NCBI RefSeq assembly: GCF_016415625.1
Contig: NZ_WBXP01000004.1
Coordinates: forward strand, 61,550 to 125,549
Reading direction: 5' to 3'
DNA from: Shimwellia pseudoproteus
GTDB lineage: Bacteria; Pseudomonadota; Gammaproteobacteria; Enterobacterales; Enterobacteriaceae
Length of the DNA stretch: 64,000 bases
Shown here: in pieces, positions 30,062-37,774 of the stretch
How positions within the stretch are numbered: position 1 is the stretch's first letter
How the letters are laid out: every line of letters begins with the position of its first letter
Notes under the pieces: model-generated
What the model was told of the DNA's origin: nothing
Databases searched by the model: none
Seen by the model: the letters and a program-made list of their open reading frames with translations, nothing else
Position numbers and translations under genes: made by a program

Positions 30062-31210
30062 TTAGCGGGCAACCCGCAGGCCGTTTTCCACACCCCGGGA
30101 GAACATCACCTGCCAGAGCTGAATATCCCGGGCGCGGAAAGCCCCGGCGCAGGCATTCAGATAATAGGTGAACATCCGTTTAAAGCGCTCGCTGTAGTTG
30201 TCGGCAATTTCCGGCCAACTGGCGAGAAAGCGTTTATTCCAGGCCATTAGCGTGGTGTCATAGTCCTGGCCAAAGTTGTGCCAGTCCTCCATCACGAAAT
30301 GCTTTTCACTGGCGATGGCAATCTGGCGTACCGAGGGCAGGCAACCATTAGGGAAGATATATTTGTCGATCCACGGATCGACATTATTATCGGTTTTTTT
30401 CGACCCAATGGTATGCAGCAGGAATAAACCGTCTGGCTTCAGATTACGATCGACAACAGTAAAGTAGGTATCGTAGTTCTTCGGGCCAACGTGTTCGAAC
30501 ATCCCCACGGAAACGATACGATCATACTGGTCATCCAGATCGCGGTAATCTTGCAGCAGAATAGTGACATCCAGATCTTTACAGCGTGCCTGGGCCATTT
30601 TCTGTTGCTCTGCCGAGATAGTCACCCCGTGGACGGTGACCCCATAATGGCGGGCGGCAAACTCAGCCAGGCCGCCCCAGCCGCAACCAATATCCAGCAC
30701 CTTCATCCCTGGCTTCAGCTGTAACTTCTCACAGATAAGTTTTAGCTTCGCCTGTTGAGCCGCTTCCAGTGTGTCAGCGTCTTTCCAGTAGCCGCAGGAA
30801 TATTGCATAAAAGGGTCGAGCATACGGTGGAATAAGTCATTACCCAAATCATAGTGTTCTTTACCTACGATCCAGGCACGCTTACGGGACTGCAAATTAA
30901 ACAAGCGCGCACTGAGAATGCGCAGCGTATCCTTCAGGTGTTGCGGGATTTGGTCTTCCAGACCGGCACGCAAAATTTTGGTGAAAAAGATATCCAGCCG
31001 TTCGCACTCCCACCAGCCGTCCATATAACTTTCACCAAGACCAAGAGAGCCCTCCTGGAACACCCGTTTAAAAAAATCCGGGTTTTTCACCTGAATGTCG
31101 CCCACTGCATTGCCGTTAATGGTGACGCCGGCTTTGCTAAGCATTTCATGGGCCAACCGATACCAGTCATTGTCAGTTACGCTTGTTTCTTCTATACACG
31201 ATGAACTCAT
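30062..31210 (-). CDS. cfa: Cyclopropane-fatty-acyl-phospholipid synthase
   Basis: Membrane-associated methyltransferase of 382 residues, the E. coli length, that turns unsaturated acyl chains of phospholipids into cyclopropane chains using S-adenosylmethionine. The SAM motif is VLDIGCGWGGLAEF. The conserved substrate/bicarbonate region is seen as DPFMQYSCGYWKDA and FEHVGPKNYDTYF. The leader region keeps both E. coli promoter positions and a RydC pairing site. The N terminus starts MSSSCIEETSVTDNDWY. Expression should rise in stationary phase through the sigmaS-type promoter. Confidence 0.97.
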   Translation of the reverse strand: MSSSCIEETSVTDNDWYRLAHEMLSKAGVTINGNAVGDIQVKNPDFFKRVFQEGSLGLGESYMDGWWECERLDIFFTKILRAGLEDQIPQHLKDTLRILSARLFNLQSRKRAWIVGKEHYDLGNDLFHRMLDPFMQYSCGYWKDADTLEAAQQAKLKLICEKLQLKPGMKVLDIGCGWGGLAEFAARHYGVTVHGVTISAEQQKMAQARCKDLDVTILLQDYRDLDDQYDRIVSVGMFEHVGPKNYDTYFTVVDRNLKPDGLFLLHTIGSKKTDNNVDPWIDKYIFPNGCLPSVRQIAIASEKHFVMEDWHNFGQDYDTTLMAWNKRFLASWPEIADNYSERFKRMFTYYLNACAGAFRARDIQLWQVMFSRGVENGLRVAR

Positions 31211-31249
31211 AGCTTCTCCATCACCTTGTTGTGATTAGAACCTCAGAAA

Positions 31250-31257
31250 AGCGTAGA
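31250..31257 (-). promoter_or_regulatory. Proximal (sigmaS-type) cfa promoter, -10 element
   Basis: On the minus strand TCTACGCTTTTC matches the sigmaS -10 consensus KCTAYRCTTAA closely. It would start transcription about 33 bases before cfa, the same distance as E. coli cfa P2 (from memory). Confidence 0.6.
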
Positions 31258-31308
31258 CGCTAATTCCTGGGTGTGAGAAATCTCACGGAAAAATCCGTGC
31301 GCCTGGAA

Positions 31309-31320
31309 TCCGACGTAGAA
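31309..31320 (-). promoter_or_regulatory. RydC sRNA pairing site in the cfa leader
   Basis: Minus-strand TTCTACGTCGGA is complementary (11 pairs, one G-U) to the 5' seed of RydC as remembered (...UCCGAUGUAGA...). It lies 99-110 bases upstream of the start codon, the position reported for E. coli. RydC itself is not in this window. Confidence 0.6.
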
Positions 31321-31362
31321 CAGAGAAAGGAAAAACTCTCCCCGAAAGGCACGGTCCTTCGC

Positions 31363-31390
31363 AAAAAAAACGAGAGAATCCGCTCTCGTT
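31363..31390 (-). terminator. Terminator-like hairpin inside the cfa leader
   Basis: On the minus strand AACGAGAG-CGGATT-CTCTCGTT is an 8-bp perfect stem followed directly by a run of T residues (eight A on the plus strand, 31363-31370). It lies about 35 bases after the predicted distal cfa start site and 150 bases before cfa. It could attenuate the long transcript or end a short RNA. Confidence 0.7.
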
Positions 31391-31431
31391 GATAGTAAAA
31401 AATTATGATATTTCTGATTCAACTGTATAGC

Positions 31432-31460
31432 AGTATATGCCTGCTTTTTGGGTGATTCAA
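31432..31460 (-). promoter_or_regulatory. Distal (sigma70-type) cfa promoter
   Basis: On the minus strand TTGAAT (31455-31460) and TATACT (31432-31437) are spaced by 17 bases. The predicted start near 31425 gives a leader of about 215 bases, close to the 212 reported for E. coli cfa P1. Confidence 0.65.
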
Positions 31461-31461
31461 T

Positions 31462-31483
31462 AAAAAATTGTTAGCGTGCTAAC
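31462..31483 (-). terminator. Candidate terminator of punC
   Basis: Minus-strand GTTAGC-AC-GCTAAC is followed by AATTTTTT, 28 bases after the punC stop. It is nested inside a longer inverted repeat (GGGTGATTC at 31450-31458, GAATCACCC at 31488-31496). Confidence 0.6.
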
Positions 31484-31510
31484 AGGAGAATCACCCGCCT
31501 TATCATTGGG

Positions 31511-32710
31511 TTATTGCCTGTTTAGCTGCTGTTGATATTCTGAATTATCCCGCAGGGTCGCACGTTTCGTTATCCAGTAACCGGCCAGCGCCAGGGGAAC
31601 GGTTCCCAGCATTACGCTGGTGGTGGTGAGCAGCGGGGTCGCCACCAGCCAGGAAACCAGCATACTGGCCAGGAAACACAACCCCAGCTGTAAGGTATTT
31701 TGCAGAGCGGCTGCGCGCCCGGCGGCCCGGGGGAAGGGCAGTAATGCTGCCGCCACCACTATCGGGTAGATAGCCCCATTGACCATAGCCATCACGCAGA
31801 ACGGGATCAGTAACTCCACCAGGCTTGGGTGGCTACTCAACGCCACCCCAAACACCGCCAGCACACTCAGTGAGTAAACCGCCAGCAGGGCGGGTAATAG
31901 CCGTGACCCGGCGCGGCGGCTCAGCAGCACTTTACAGCTATACCCCCCGACGAGAAAGGCGATGGTTTGCGGGACGTAGCTCAGGCCCGTGACCGCCGGG
32001 CTATAGCCCATGGCGTGGAGAATAAACGGTGAGCCGGTGAGCCAGGCGAAAAAACTGGCCGAACAGGCGGCATAAATCAGCACATTGCCGTGGAAAAACG
32101 GTGACACCAGTAAGGTGATAAAGCGCACGGGGGCATCCGCAGCGGCGGGCCGGCGGCGATGTCCGGGAGGTAAACGTAATGCCGGGATAATCAACACCAG
32201 GGTGATGACAAACAGTACCGCGAAGATCCCCTGCCATTCGAAATGGTTCAGTATCCAGCTACCCAGTAGCGGCGCCAGCGCGGGGGACAACCCCACCAGC
32301 GGCATAATCGTCGCAAACACCTGGTTCACTTTTTGTGGCGGGTAGTTGTCCGCCACCAGAGCCTGCCAGCTGACCGTGGCGGAACAGACACCGACTGCCT
32401 GAATAAAGCGCAGCACCAGCATGAGCCGGGCATCCTCTACCCACAACATGCCCAGACAGCCGAGGGCGAAAATAGTCAGGCCTATTACCAGAACCGGCTT
32501 GCGGCCGAAATGGTCGGAAAGCGGTCCCCACACCAGTTGGGCAAGGGCAAACCCGGCGAGAAATACACTCAGGCTGGCGCTGACGGCAGCGGCGCTGGTG
32601 CCTAAATATTGTTGAATGGCAGAAAATGCCGGCAGGTACATATCGGTGGCCAAAAAGCCTAACACACTCAGGCCCGCCAGCCAGATAAGAAATCCTTTTG
32701 ATGGTTGCAT
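31511..32710 (-). CDS. punC: Purine nucleoside exporter PunC (YdhC), MFS
   Basis: Major facilitator of the Bcr/CflA drug-resistance group, 399 residues with twelve predicted membrane segments. The family N terminus [24 protein letters not shown] sequence appears as [20 protein letters not shown]. The cytoplasmic motif [12 protein letters not shown] lies between helices 2 and 3. In E. coli PunC exports purine ribonucleosides and is activated by PunR. The start MQPSKGFL at 32710 is preferred over an ATG six codons upstream because E. coli YdhC begins there. It is divergent from punR. Confidence 0.92.
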   Translation of the reverse strand: MQPSKGFLIWLAGLSVLGFLATDMYLPAFSAIQQYLGTSAAAVSASLSVFLAGFALAQLVWGPLSDHFGRKPVLVIGLTIFALGCLGMLWVEDARLMLVLRFIQAVGVCSATVSWQALVADNYPPQKVNQVFATIMPLVGLSPALAPLLGSWILNHFEWQGIFAVLFVITLVLIIPALRLPPGHRRRPAAADAPVRFITLLVSPFFHGNVLIYAACSASFFAWLTGSPFILHAMGYSPAVTGLSYVPQTIAFLVGGYSCKVLLSRRAGSRLLPALLAVYSLSVLAVFGVALSSHPSLVELLIPFCVMAMVNGAIYPIVVAAALLPFPRAAGRAAALQNTLQLGLCFLASMLVSWLVATPLLTTTSVMLGTVPLALAGYWITKRATLRDNSEYQQQLNRQ

Positions 32711-32743
32711 CACATACTCTTCTGTCAAATTATTTCAAATGTC

Positions 32744-32839
32744 GGCAAATAAGGTTAAGCGACAGGAGTGTAGGCAGTGCAACAACGCTTGTGAAACGCT
32801 AATATTTGCCAGTTACATTCAAAAAATTTAAAGGCAAAT
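32744..32839. repeat. Three GGCAAAT/ATTTGCC repeats in the punC-punR gap
   Basis: GGCAAAT occurs at 32744-32750 and 32833-32839, and inverted as ATTTGCC at 32804-32810, all in the 130-base divergent gap. They are candidates for a regulator-binding array, perhaps PunR, but no defined PunR motif is known to me. Confidence 0.4.
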
Positions 32840-32840
32840 T

Positions 32841-33770
32841 ATGTGGTCCGAATATGCACTGGAAGTGGTTGATGCCGTGGCGCGTAACGGTAGCTTTAGT
32901 GGCGCAGCCCAGGAGCTGCACCGGGTGCCGTCGGCAATCAGCTATACCGTAAGGCAACTGGAAGCCTGGCTGGCGGTGCCGCTATTTGTCCGCCGCCACC
33001 GGGATGTGGAGCTCACCCCCGCCGGGCGCTATTTCCTGCAGGAGGGCCGGGACGTTATCAAAAAAATGGTTGCCACCCGCCAGCAGTGCCAGCAAATCGC
33101 CAACGGCTGGCGCGGGCAACTGGCTATTGCGGTGGATAATATTGTCCGCCCCGAGCGCACTCGCCAGTTAGTGTGTGATTTTTATCGCCATTTCCCGGAT
33201 GTGGAGCTGCTGGTCTCACTGGAGGTGTTTAACGGGGTCTGGGATGCGCTGGCGGATGGCCGGGTAGAGGCGGCAATTGGCGCCACCAGGGCTATCCCGG
33301 TTGGCGGCCGCTATGCTTTTCGGGATATGGGGATGTTGCGCTGGCACTGCGTGGTGGCGAGCCACCATCCGCTGGCGGCCCGGACCGGGCAACTGGATGA
33401 TGACAGTTTGCGCAACTGGCCGTCACTGGTGCTGGAAGATACCTCCCGTTCACTGCCTAAGCGCACCACCTGGCTGCTGAATAATCAGCGGCGGCTGGTT
33501 GCCCCGGACTGGGCTGCCGGTATCGATTGCATTCGGGATGGGCTGTGTATCGGTATGGTGCCGGAACATATTGCCGCCCCGCGTATTGCCAGCGGTGAGT
33601 GGCGGGTGCTGGCGCTGGAGAACCCGTTTCCCGATGCCGCCTGCTGCCTGACGTGGCGGCAAAGCGACCCCTCACCGGCATTACGCTGGTTGCTGGCGTA
33701 TTTAGGGGACAGCGCGACGTTAAATCAGGAGTGGTTACAGGTGCCGGTGGATCCGGCACCTGCGGCGTAG
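32841..33770 (+). CDS. punR: LysR-family regulator PunR (YdhB)
   Basis: LysR-type regulator of 309 residues (E. coli 310). An N-terminal winged helix is seen at about residues 3-60 (EVVDAVARNGSFSGAAQELHR then VPSAISYTVRQLEAWL), followed by an effector-binding domain. In E. coli PunR activates the adjacent exporter gene punC in response to adenosine. It is divergent from punC and convergent with purR, with only 12 bases between the two ends. The C terminus (VPVDPAPAA) is genus-specific. Confidence 0.92.
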   Translation: MWSEYALEVVDAVARNGSFSGAAQELHRVPSAISYTVRQLEAWLAVPLFVRRHRDVELTPAGRYFLQEGRDVIKKMVATRQQCQQIANGWRGQLAIAVDNIVRPERTRQLVCDFYRHFPDVELLVSLEVFNGVWDALADGRVEAAIGATRAIPVGGRYAFRDMGMLRWHCVVASHHPLAARTGQLDDDSLRNWPSLVLEDTSRSLPKRTTWLLNNQRRLVAPDWAAGIDCIRDGLCIGMVPEHIAAPRIASGEWRVLALENPFPDAACCLTWRQSDPSPALRWLLAYLGDSATLNQEWLQVPVDPAPAA

Positions 33771-33782
33771 CTTTGGGCAAGA

Positions 33783-34808
33783 TTAGCGGCGATAGTCGAG
33801 GAACGGACCGTCCGCCACGGAGCGCCGTTCGACCAGGCGCGGATGTACTTCAATGGTGCGGGAGTCTTCCCGTTTATTGATGATGCGATCGAGCAGCATA
33901 TTAAACGCGGTTTCGCCCAGGGAATCTTTCGGCTGGTGGATGGTGGTCAGCGCCGGGCTAAAGTAGCGCGAGTGGCGAATATTATCATACCCGATCACTG
34001 AAATATCTTGGGGGACGCGCAGGCCCATTTCATCCGCCGCGCAAATGGCCCCCATGGCCATCACATCGCCACCACAGAACACGGCGGTGGGGCGGTGGGA
34101 TTGTGACAGGATCTGCTGCATTGCCCGGTAACCGGACTCCGGCTCAAAATCGCCCTGGACAATCCAGTTGTCCGGCAGGGTGATCAGCGCTTCTTCTACT
34201 GCTTTGCGAAACCCGGCTAACCGGCCAGCCCCGGTATTGCGCTCCAGCGGGCCCGGGATCACGCCAATTTCGCGGTGGCCGCGTTCAATCAGATAGCGCC
34301 CGGCCATATACCCGCCCTGGAAAGCGTTATCAATTACTGAGTCGGTAAAGTCTGCTTTGGCTTCACCCCAGTCCATCACCACCATGGGAATATGGCGATA
34401 CTCTTCCAGCATGGTCAGCAGGGATGCGGGATATTCAGAACACATGACCATCAGGCCGTCTACCCGTTTCTGGGCCATCATGGACAAGTAAGCGCGTTGT
34501 TTTTCCTGATTATTCCAGGCGTTTCCCAGGATCAGGGTATAGCCACGGGCAAAGCAGTTTTTCTCAACCGCTTCGATAATCTCAGCAAAATAGGGCGCTT
34601 CACTGCTGGTGGCCAGCAGACCGATCGATTTGGTGTGATTCACCTTCAGGCTGCGGGCCACGGCACTGGGGGAATAATGCAGTTCTTTGATAGCCGCCCA
34701 GACCGCGTTGCGCGTCTCTTCCGCAACAAAACGGGTTTTGTTGATCACATGTGATACGGTTGTAGTGGAAACGTTTGCGCGTTTCGCTACATCTTTAATT
34801 GTCGCCAT
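33783..34808 (-). CDS. purR: Purine repressor PurR
   Basis: LacI-family repressor of 341 residues, the E. coli length, that binds hypoxanthine or guanine as corepressor and shuts off purine synthesis genes. The HTH and hinge [20 protein letters not shown] and [19 protein letters not shown] are almost unchanged. Corepressor pocket residues lie in [23 protein letters not shown] segments (about residues 215-235). Two PurR-like operators, one upstream and one within the first codons, point to autoregulation. purT in this window carries a strong PurR box and is a likely target. Confidence 0.97.
   Translation of the reverse strand: MATIKDVAKRANVSTTTVSHVINKTRFVAEETRNAVWAAIKELHYSPSAVARSLKVNHTKSIGLLATSSEAPYFAEIIEAVEKNCFARGYTLILGNAWNNQEKQRAYLSMMAQKRVDGLMVMCSEYPASLLTMLEEYRHIPMVVMDWGEAKADFTDSVIDNAFQGGYMAGRYLIERGHREIGVIPGPLERNTGAGRLAGFRKAVEEALITLPDNWIVQGDFEPESGYRAMQQILSQSHRPTAVFCGGDVMAMGAICAADEMGLRVPQDISVIGYDNIRHSRYFSPALTTIHQPKDSLGETAFNMLLDRIINKREDSRTIEVHPRLVERRSVADGPFLDYRR
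34765..34780 (-). promoter_or_regulatory. Candidate PurR operator within the purR coding start
   Basis: Plus-strand GTGGAAACGTTTGCGC matches 12 of 16 positions of ACGCAAACGTTTGCGT with an intact central AAACGTTTGCG. It overlaps codons 10-15 of purR. E. coli purR also has an internal operator. Confidence 0.5.
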
Positions 34809-34851
34809 GAAAGTTGCTCCGGCCCATATCCTAACCCGGTGAAAAAAATCT

Positions 34852-34867
34852 GGTTAATCGTTTGCGT
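34852..34867 (-). promoter_or_regulatory. Candidate PurR operator upstream of purR
   Basis: Plus-strand GGTTAATCGTTTGCGT has one complete half-site (CGTTTGCGT) and a degenerate partner. It lies 44-59 bases before purR, suitable for negative autoregulation. Confidence 0.5.
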
Positions 34868-34962
34868 ATACTTACCGACAGCCGCAACAATCGAAGGTTG
34901 CGTGTATGCCGGGGAAGTCGACACAAAAATACGGAAGGGCGTAAATAGGTAGTTCATAATAA

Positions 34963-34995
34963 TTTAGCCCGGGATTGTGGCTGATCCGGGCTAAA
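34963..34995. repeat. 10-bp perfect inverted repeat between purR and ynhF
   Basis: TTTAGCCCGG and CCGGGCTAAA flank a 13-base spacer. No T-tract follows on either strand. It lies in the divergent gap and could be a regulator site or an RNA hairpin. Confidence 0.6.
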
Positions 34996-35104
34996 AGGGG
35001 AAGAGGGAAAATGCAGTTTGGTGAAAATTCAGGTAATATTTTTAACGATTGCTATGTAAAAATGATGTCGTCCGCCCGCTGGCGGAAACCACAAGGAGTA
35101 AGAG

Positions 35105-35194
35105 ATGAGCACTGAGCTGAGATATTCATTAATCACAACCGTGGTTGCCCTGAGTCTGATTGTTGCTGCAAGTTTTACCGCTATTCTGCACTGA
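35105..35194 (+). CDS. ynhF: Small membrane protein YnhF
   Basis: A 29-residue single-span peptide, MSTELRYSLITTV followed by VALSLIVAASFTAILH, which aligns along its whole length with E. coli YnhF. The latter is an inner-membrane small protein known to keep its formyl-methionine, with unknown role. An AAGGAGTAAGAG ribosome-binding site precedes the ATG. The position between divergent purR and ydhP is the same as in E. coli. It is shorter than ordinary gene-calling cutoffs and easily missed. Confidence 0.9.
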   Translation: MSTELRYSLITTVVALSLIVAASFTAILH

Positions 35195-35477
35195 TTTGCG
35201 CAACCCTTGCGCGGCATGGCGATATCCGGTGCCGCGCATCATCCTTTTATAGTGTGCATAGAGTACACCGTGCTTTTGTTGCGCAACAGTTTGTCGCGAT
35301 TATTCCTGTATCCGCAATACTCTTTTCTATTAATGTTACTTTTCCTTTTCATCTGTTACTGGGATGATGCACCTCCATTAGTTGGTTATCTTTCGGCGTT
35401 TCGCGCGCTTTGCCGGGTTACTCCCGGTAAGTTTTGCCGCCCATGAAGATGCTGTCTCCCTGTAACCGGAGTTATTC

Positions 35478-36644
35478 ATGAAAATCAATTTTCCGCTACT
35501 GGCGCTGGCTGTTGGCGCGTTTGGTATTGGTACTACGGAGTTTTCCCCGATGGGATTACTGCCGGTGATTGCCCAGGGGGTTGGGGTCTCTATCCCCACG
35601 GCCGGGATGTTAATCAGCGCGTATGCCATGGGGGTTATGGTTGGGGCACCAATCATGACACTGTTGCTGGCGCAGCGCGGTCGCCGCAATGCACTGTTAT
35701 TGCTGATGGCGATTTTTACCCTCGGTAATGTGCTCTCTGCGTTGTCGCCGGGTTATGCCACGCTGCTGGTATCCCGGGTGATAACCAGCCTGAACCACGG
35801 CGCTTTCTTTGGCCTCGGTTCTGTGGTGGCGGCGAGCCTGGTGCCTAAAGATAAGCAGGCCAGCGCCGTGGCCACCATGTTTATGGGGCTGACCATCGCC
35901 AATATTGGCGGGGTGCCGGCGGCCACCTGGCTGGGTAACGTAATAGGCTGGCGGATGTCATTTCTCGCCACCGCGGGATTAGGGGTTATCGCGATGATCA
36001 GCCTGTGGCTGTCGCTGCCTGCCGGCGGCGCCGGGCAGAGGCCGGATGTGAAGCGTGAACTGGCGGTGTTAATGCGCCCGCAGGTGGTTACCGCGTTGCT
36101 GACGACGGTGCTGGGGGCCGGGGCGATGTTTACCCTGTACACCTATATTACGCCGGTGCTGGGGGCTATCACGCACGCCACGCCGGCGTTTGTCACGGCG
36201 ATGCTGGTGTTGATTGGGGTTGGCTTCTCGCTGGGGAACTACCTCGGCGGCCGGTTTGCGGACCGCTCAGTAACCGGTACCCTTAAAGGTTTCTTATTAC
36301 TGTTAATTGTCATTATGCTGGCAACCCCCTGGCTGGCGCGCACTGGCGCAGGGGCGGCAGTCGTGATGGTGGTTTGGGGGGCGGCAACGTTTGCGGTGGT
36401 GCCACCGCTGCAAATGCGGGTGATGCGGGTTGCCAGTGATGCGCCCGGGCTGTCTTCTTCAGTGAATATCGGGGCATTTAACCTTGGCAATGCGCTGGGG
36501 GCCGCTGCCGGTGGGGCGGTTATCTCTGGTGGCCTGGGGTACAGTATGGTTCCCGTGATGGGAGCTATCATTGCCGGGGCCGGGCTGCTACTGGTATTGC
36601 TGACCAGCCGGACCAATGTCCAACCGGTGTGTGAGGCGGATTAA
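35478..36644 (+). CDS. ydhP: MFS transporter YdhP
   Basis: Inner-membrane major facilitator of 388 residues (E. coli YdhP 389) with about twelve membrane segments, of the AraJ/arabinose-efflux-like group. The N terminus MKINFPLLALAVGAFGIGTT and the block GTTEFSPMGLLPVIAQGV are diagnostic. Conserved loop residues appear in LTSLNHGAFFGLG-type ITSLNHGAFFGLGSVVAAS and in PPLQMRVMRVAS. Its physiological substrate is not established. The 283-base gap before it, after ynhF, contains a GCGCGGCA/TGCCGCGC hairpin and presumably the promoter. Confidence 0.93.
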   Translation: MKINFPLLALAVGAFGIGTTEFSPMGLLPVIAQGVGVSIPTAGMLISAYAMGVMVGAPIMTLLLAQRGRRNALLLLMAIFTLGNVLSALSPGYATLLVSRVITSLNHGAFFGLGSVVAASLVPKDKQASAVATMFMGLTIANIGGVPAATWLGNVIGWRMSFLATAGLGVIAMISLWLSLPAGGAGQRPDVKRELAVLMRPQVVTALLTTVLGAGAMFTLYTYITPVLGAITHATPAFVTAMLVLIGVGFSLGNYLGGRFADRSVTGTLKGFLLLLIVIMLATPWLARTGAGAAVVMVVWGAATFAVVPPLQMRVMRVASDAPGLSSSVNIGAFNLGNALGAAAGGAVISGGLGYSMVPVMGAIIAGAGLLLVLLTSRTNVQPVCEAD

Positions 36645-36648
36645 CGCG

Positions 36649-36677
36649 AAAAAAACGGAGAGCCCTGGCTCTCCGTT
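36649..36677. terminator. Terminator between ydhP and sodB
   Basis: CGGAGAGCC-CT-GGCTCTCCG is a 9-bp stem with an A-run to its left, which reads as a T-run for sodB on the minus strand. The plus-strand T-run for ydhP is only TTT. Confidence 0.75.
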
Positions 36678-36708
36678 TGGTCGTGACTGACCCAGAACAG
36701 CATCAGAT

Positions 36709-37290
36709 TCAGGCGGCGAGGTTTTTAGCCACAAATGCCCAGTTAACCAGCGCCCAGAAGTGGTCCAGATACCCGGCACGGGCATTACGGTAATCGATGT
36801 AATACGCGTGTTCCCAGACGTCGACCGTCAGCAGCGGTGTGGCATCAGTCGTCAGCGGGGTGCCGGCGTTAGCCGTGGAGACAATCGCCAGGCTGCCATC
36901 CGGGCGTTTTACCAGCCAGGTCCAGCCGGAGCCGAAGTTTTTAATTGCGGCATCGGTAAACTGCTGTTTAAAACTGGCAAAATCACCAAAAGAGGCGGTG
37001 ATAGCGGCCAGCAGATCCCCGGTCGGCTCGCCGCCGGCCTGCGGCGCCAGGCAGTTCCAGTAGAAGGTGTGGTTCCACACCTGAGCCGCATTGTTGAATA
37101 CACCACCTTCCGCACTGCGAATAATCTCTTCGAGAGATTTCCCCTCAAAAGCCGTGCCTTTAACCAGATTATTCAGGTTAGTCACATAGGTTTGATGATG
37201 TTTACCGTAGTGGTAGTCGATGGTTTCAACAGAGATATGCGGCAGAAGCGCATCTTTTGCGTATGGTAATGCAGGTAATTCAAATGACAT
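36709..37290 (-). CDS. sodB: Iron superoxide dismutase
   Basis: Cytoplasmic Fe-SOD of 193 residues, the same as E. coli SodB. Iron ligands are visible: His27 in [12 protein letters not shown], the histidine in QVWNHTFYW, and the Asp and His of [12 protein letters not shown]. The glutamine in NAAQVWNH and the overall sequence favour iron rather than manganese. The start region (GTGAACAATGTC) retains the RyhB pairing sequence, so low-iron repression by RyhB is likely. It ends at a terminator shared with ydhP. Confidence 0.97.
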   Translation of the reverse strand: MSFELPALPYAKDALLPHISVETIDYHYGKHHQTYVTNLNNLVKGTAFEGKSLEEIIRSAEGGVFNNAAQVWNHTFYWNCLAPQAGGEPTGDLLAAITASFGDFASFKQQFTDAAIKNFGSGWTWLVKRPDGSLAIVSTANAGTPLTTDATPLLTVDVWEHAYYIDYRNARAGYLDHFWALVNWAFVAKNLAA

Positions 37291-37297
37291 TGTTCAC
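37286..37297 (-). promoter_or_regulatory. RyhB pairing region at the sodB start
   Basis: Minus-strand GTGAACAATGTC matches the complement of the RyhB seed (GTGAGCAATGTC, from memory) with one mismatch and covers the start codon, as in E. coli sodB. Confidence 0.55.
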
Positions 37298-37734
37298 TCC
37301 TTGTTAACTTCTTGTATTTACTCACTTTAAAAACAGTAAGGTTCCATCAAAATTTAACAGTTACTGCGCAATGTTGCGGCCATTGTTACAGGGCTTTTCT
37401 TGTGATGGGAATGTTAACACCGCCGGCGGGCAGTGAAAAGCCTTACACCATAAAAGGTTATCCCGGCGCATTAACTGCCTGGAGGCAATGACAGGAGAAT
37501 TATCTGCTGGCATCTGTACCCCAGGCTATCATCAATTACACTTGGCGGGTGGGGATGGTTGTCTGGCCCTGGTGTACGCTGGCCGGCGAATGTCAGTGAC
37601 AATCTCGCAACATTTACTTACCGGTTTGCATCACTATTTTTGCAGGCTGTGGCCCACAGATGGCGCTATTCCAGGCAGGATGTGGCCGGGCTTGCCGGAT
37701 ACGGTTGGTAAATAGTTGTCGGGCGAGGGGAGGG
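37291..37734. other. Noncoding gap between mepH and sodB
   Basis: About 440 bases with no convincing gene. The part nearest sodB must hold its promoter. A 75-codon open frame at 37488-37715 has a GGAGG only two bases before its ATG and a composition unlike neighbouring proteins, so it is not called. Confidence 0.6.
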
Positions 37735-37769
37735 GAAAATAAAACGACCTGTCGCGCAAGACAGGTCGT
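37735..37769 (-). terminator. Terminator of mepH
   Basis: Minus-strand ACGACCTGTC-TTGCGC-GACAGGTCGT is a 10-bp stem followed by TTTATTTT, 6 bases after the mepH stop. Confidence 0.85.
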
Positions 37770-37774
37770 GGTCA

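Noticed and set aside
37488..37715. 75-codon plus-strand frame upstream of sodB
   Set aside because: Poor ribosome-site spacing, no recognisable family and unusual composition; treated as noncoding.
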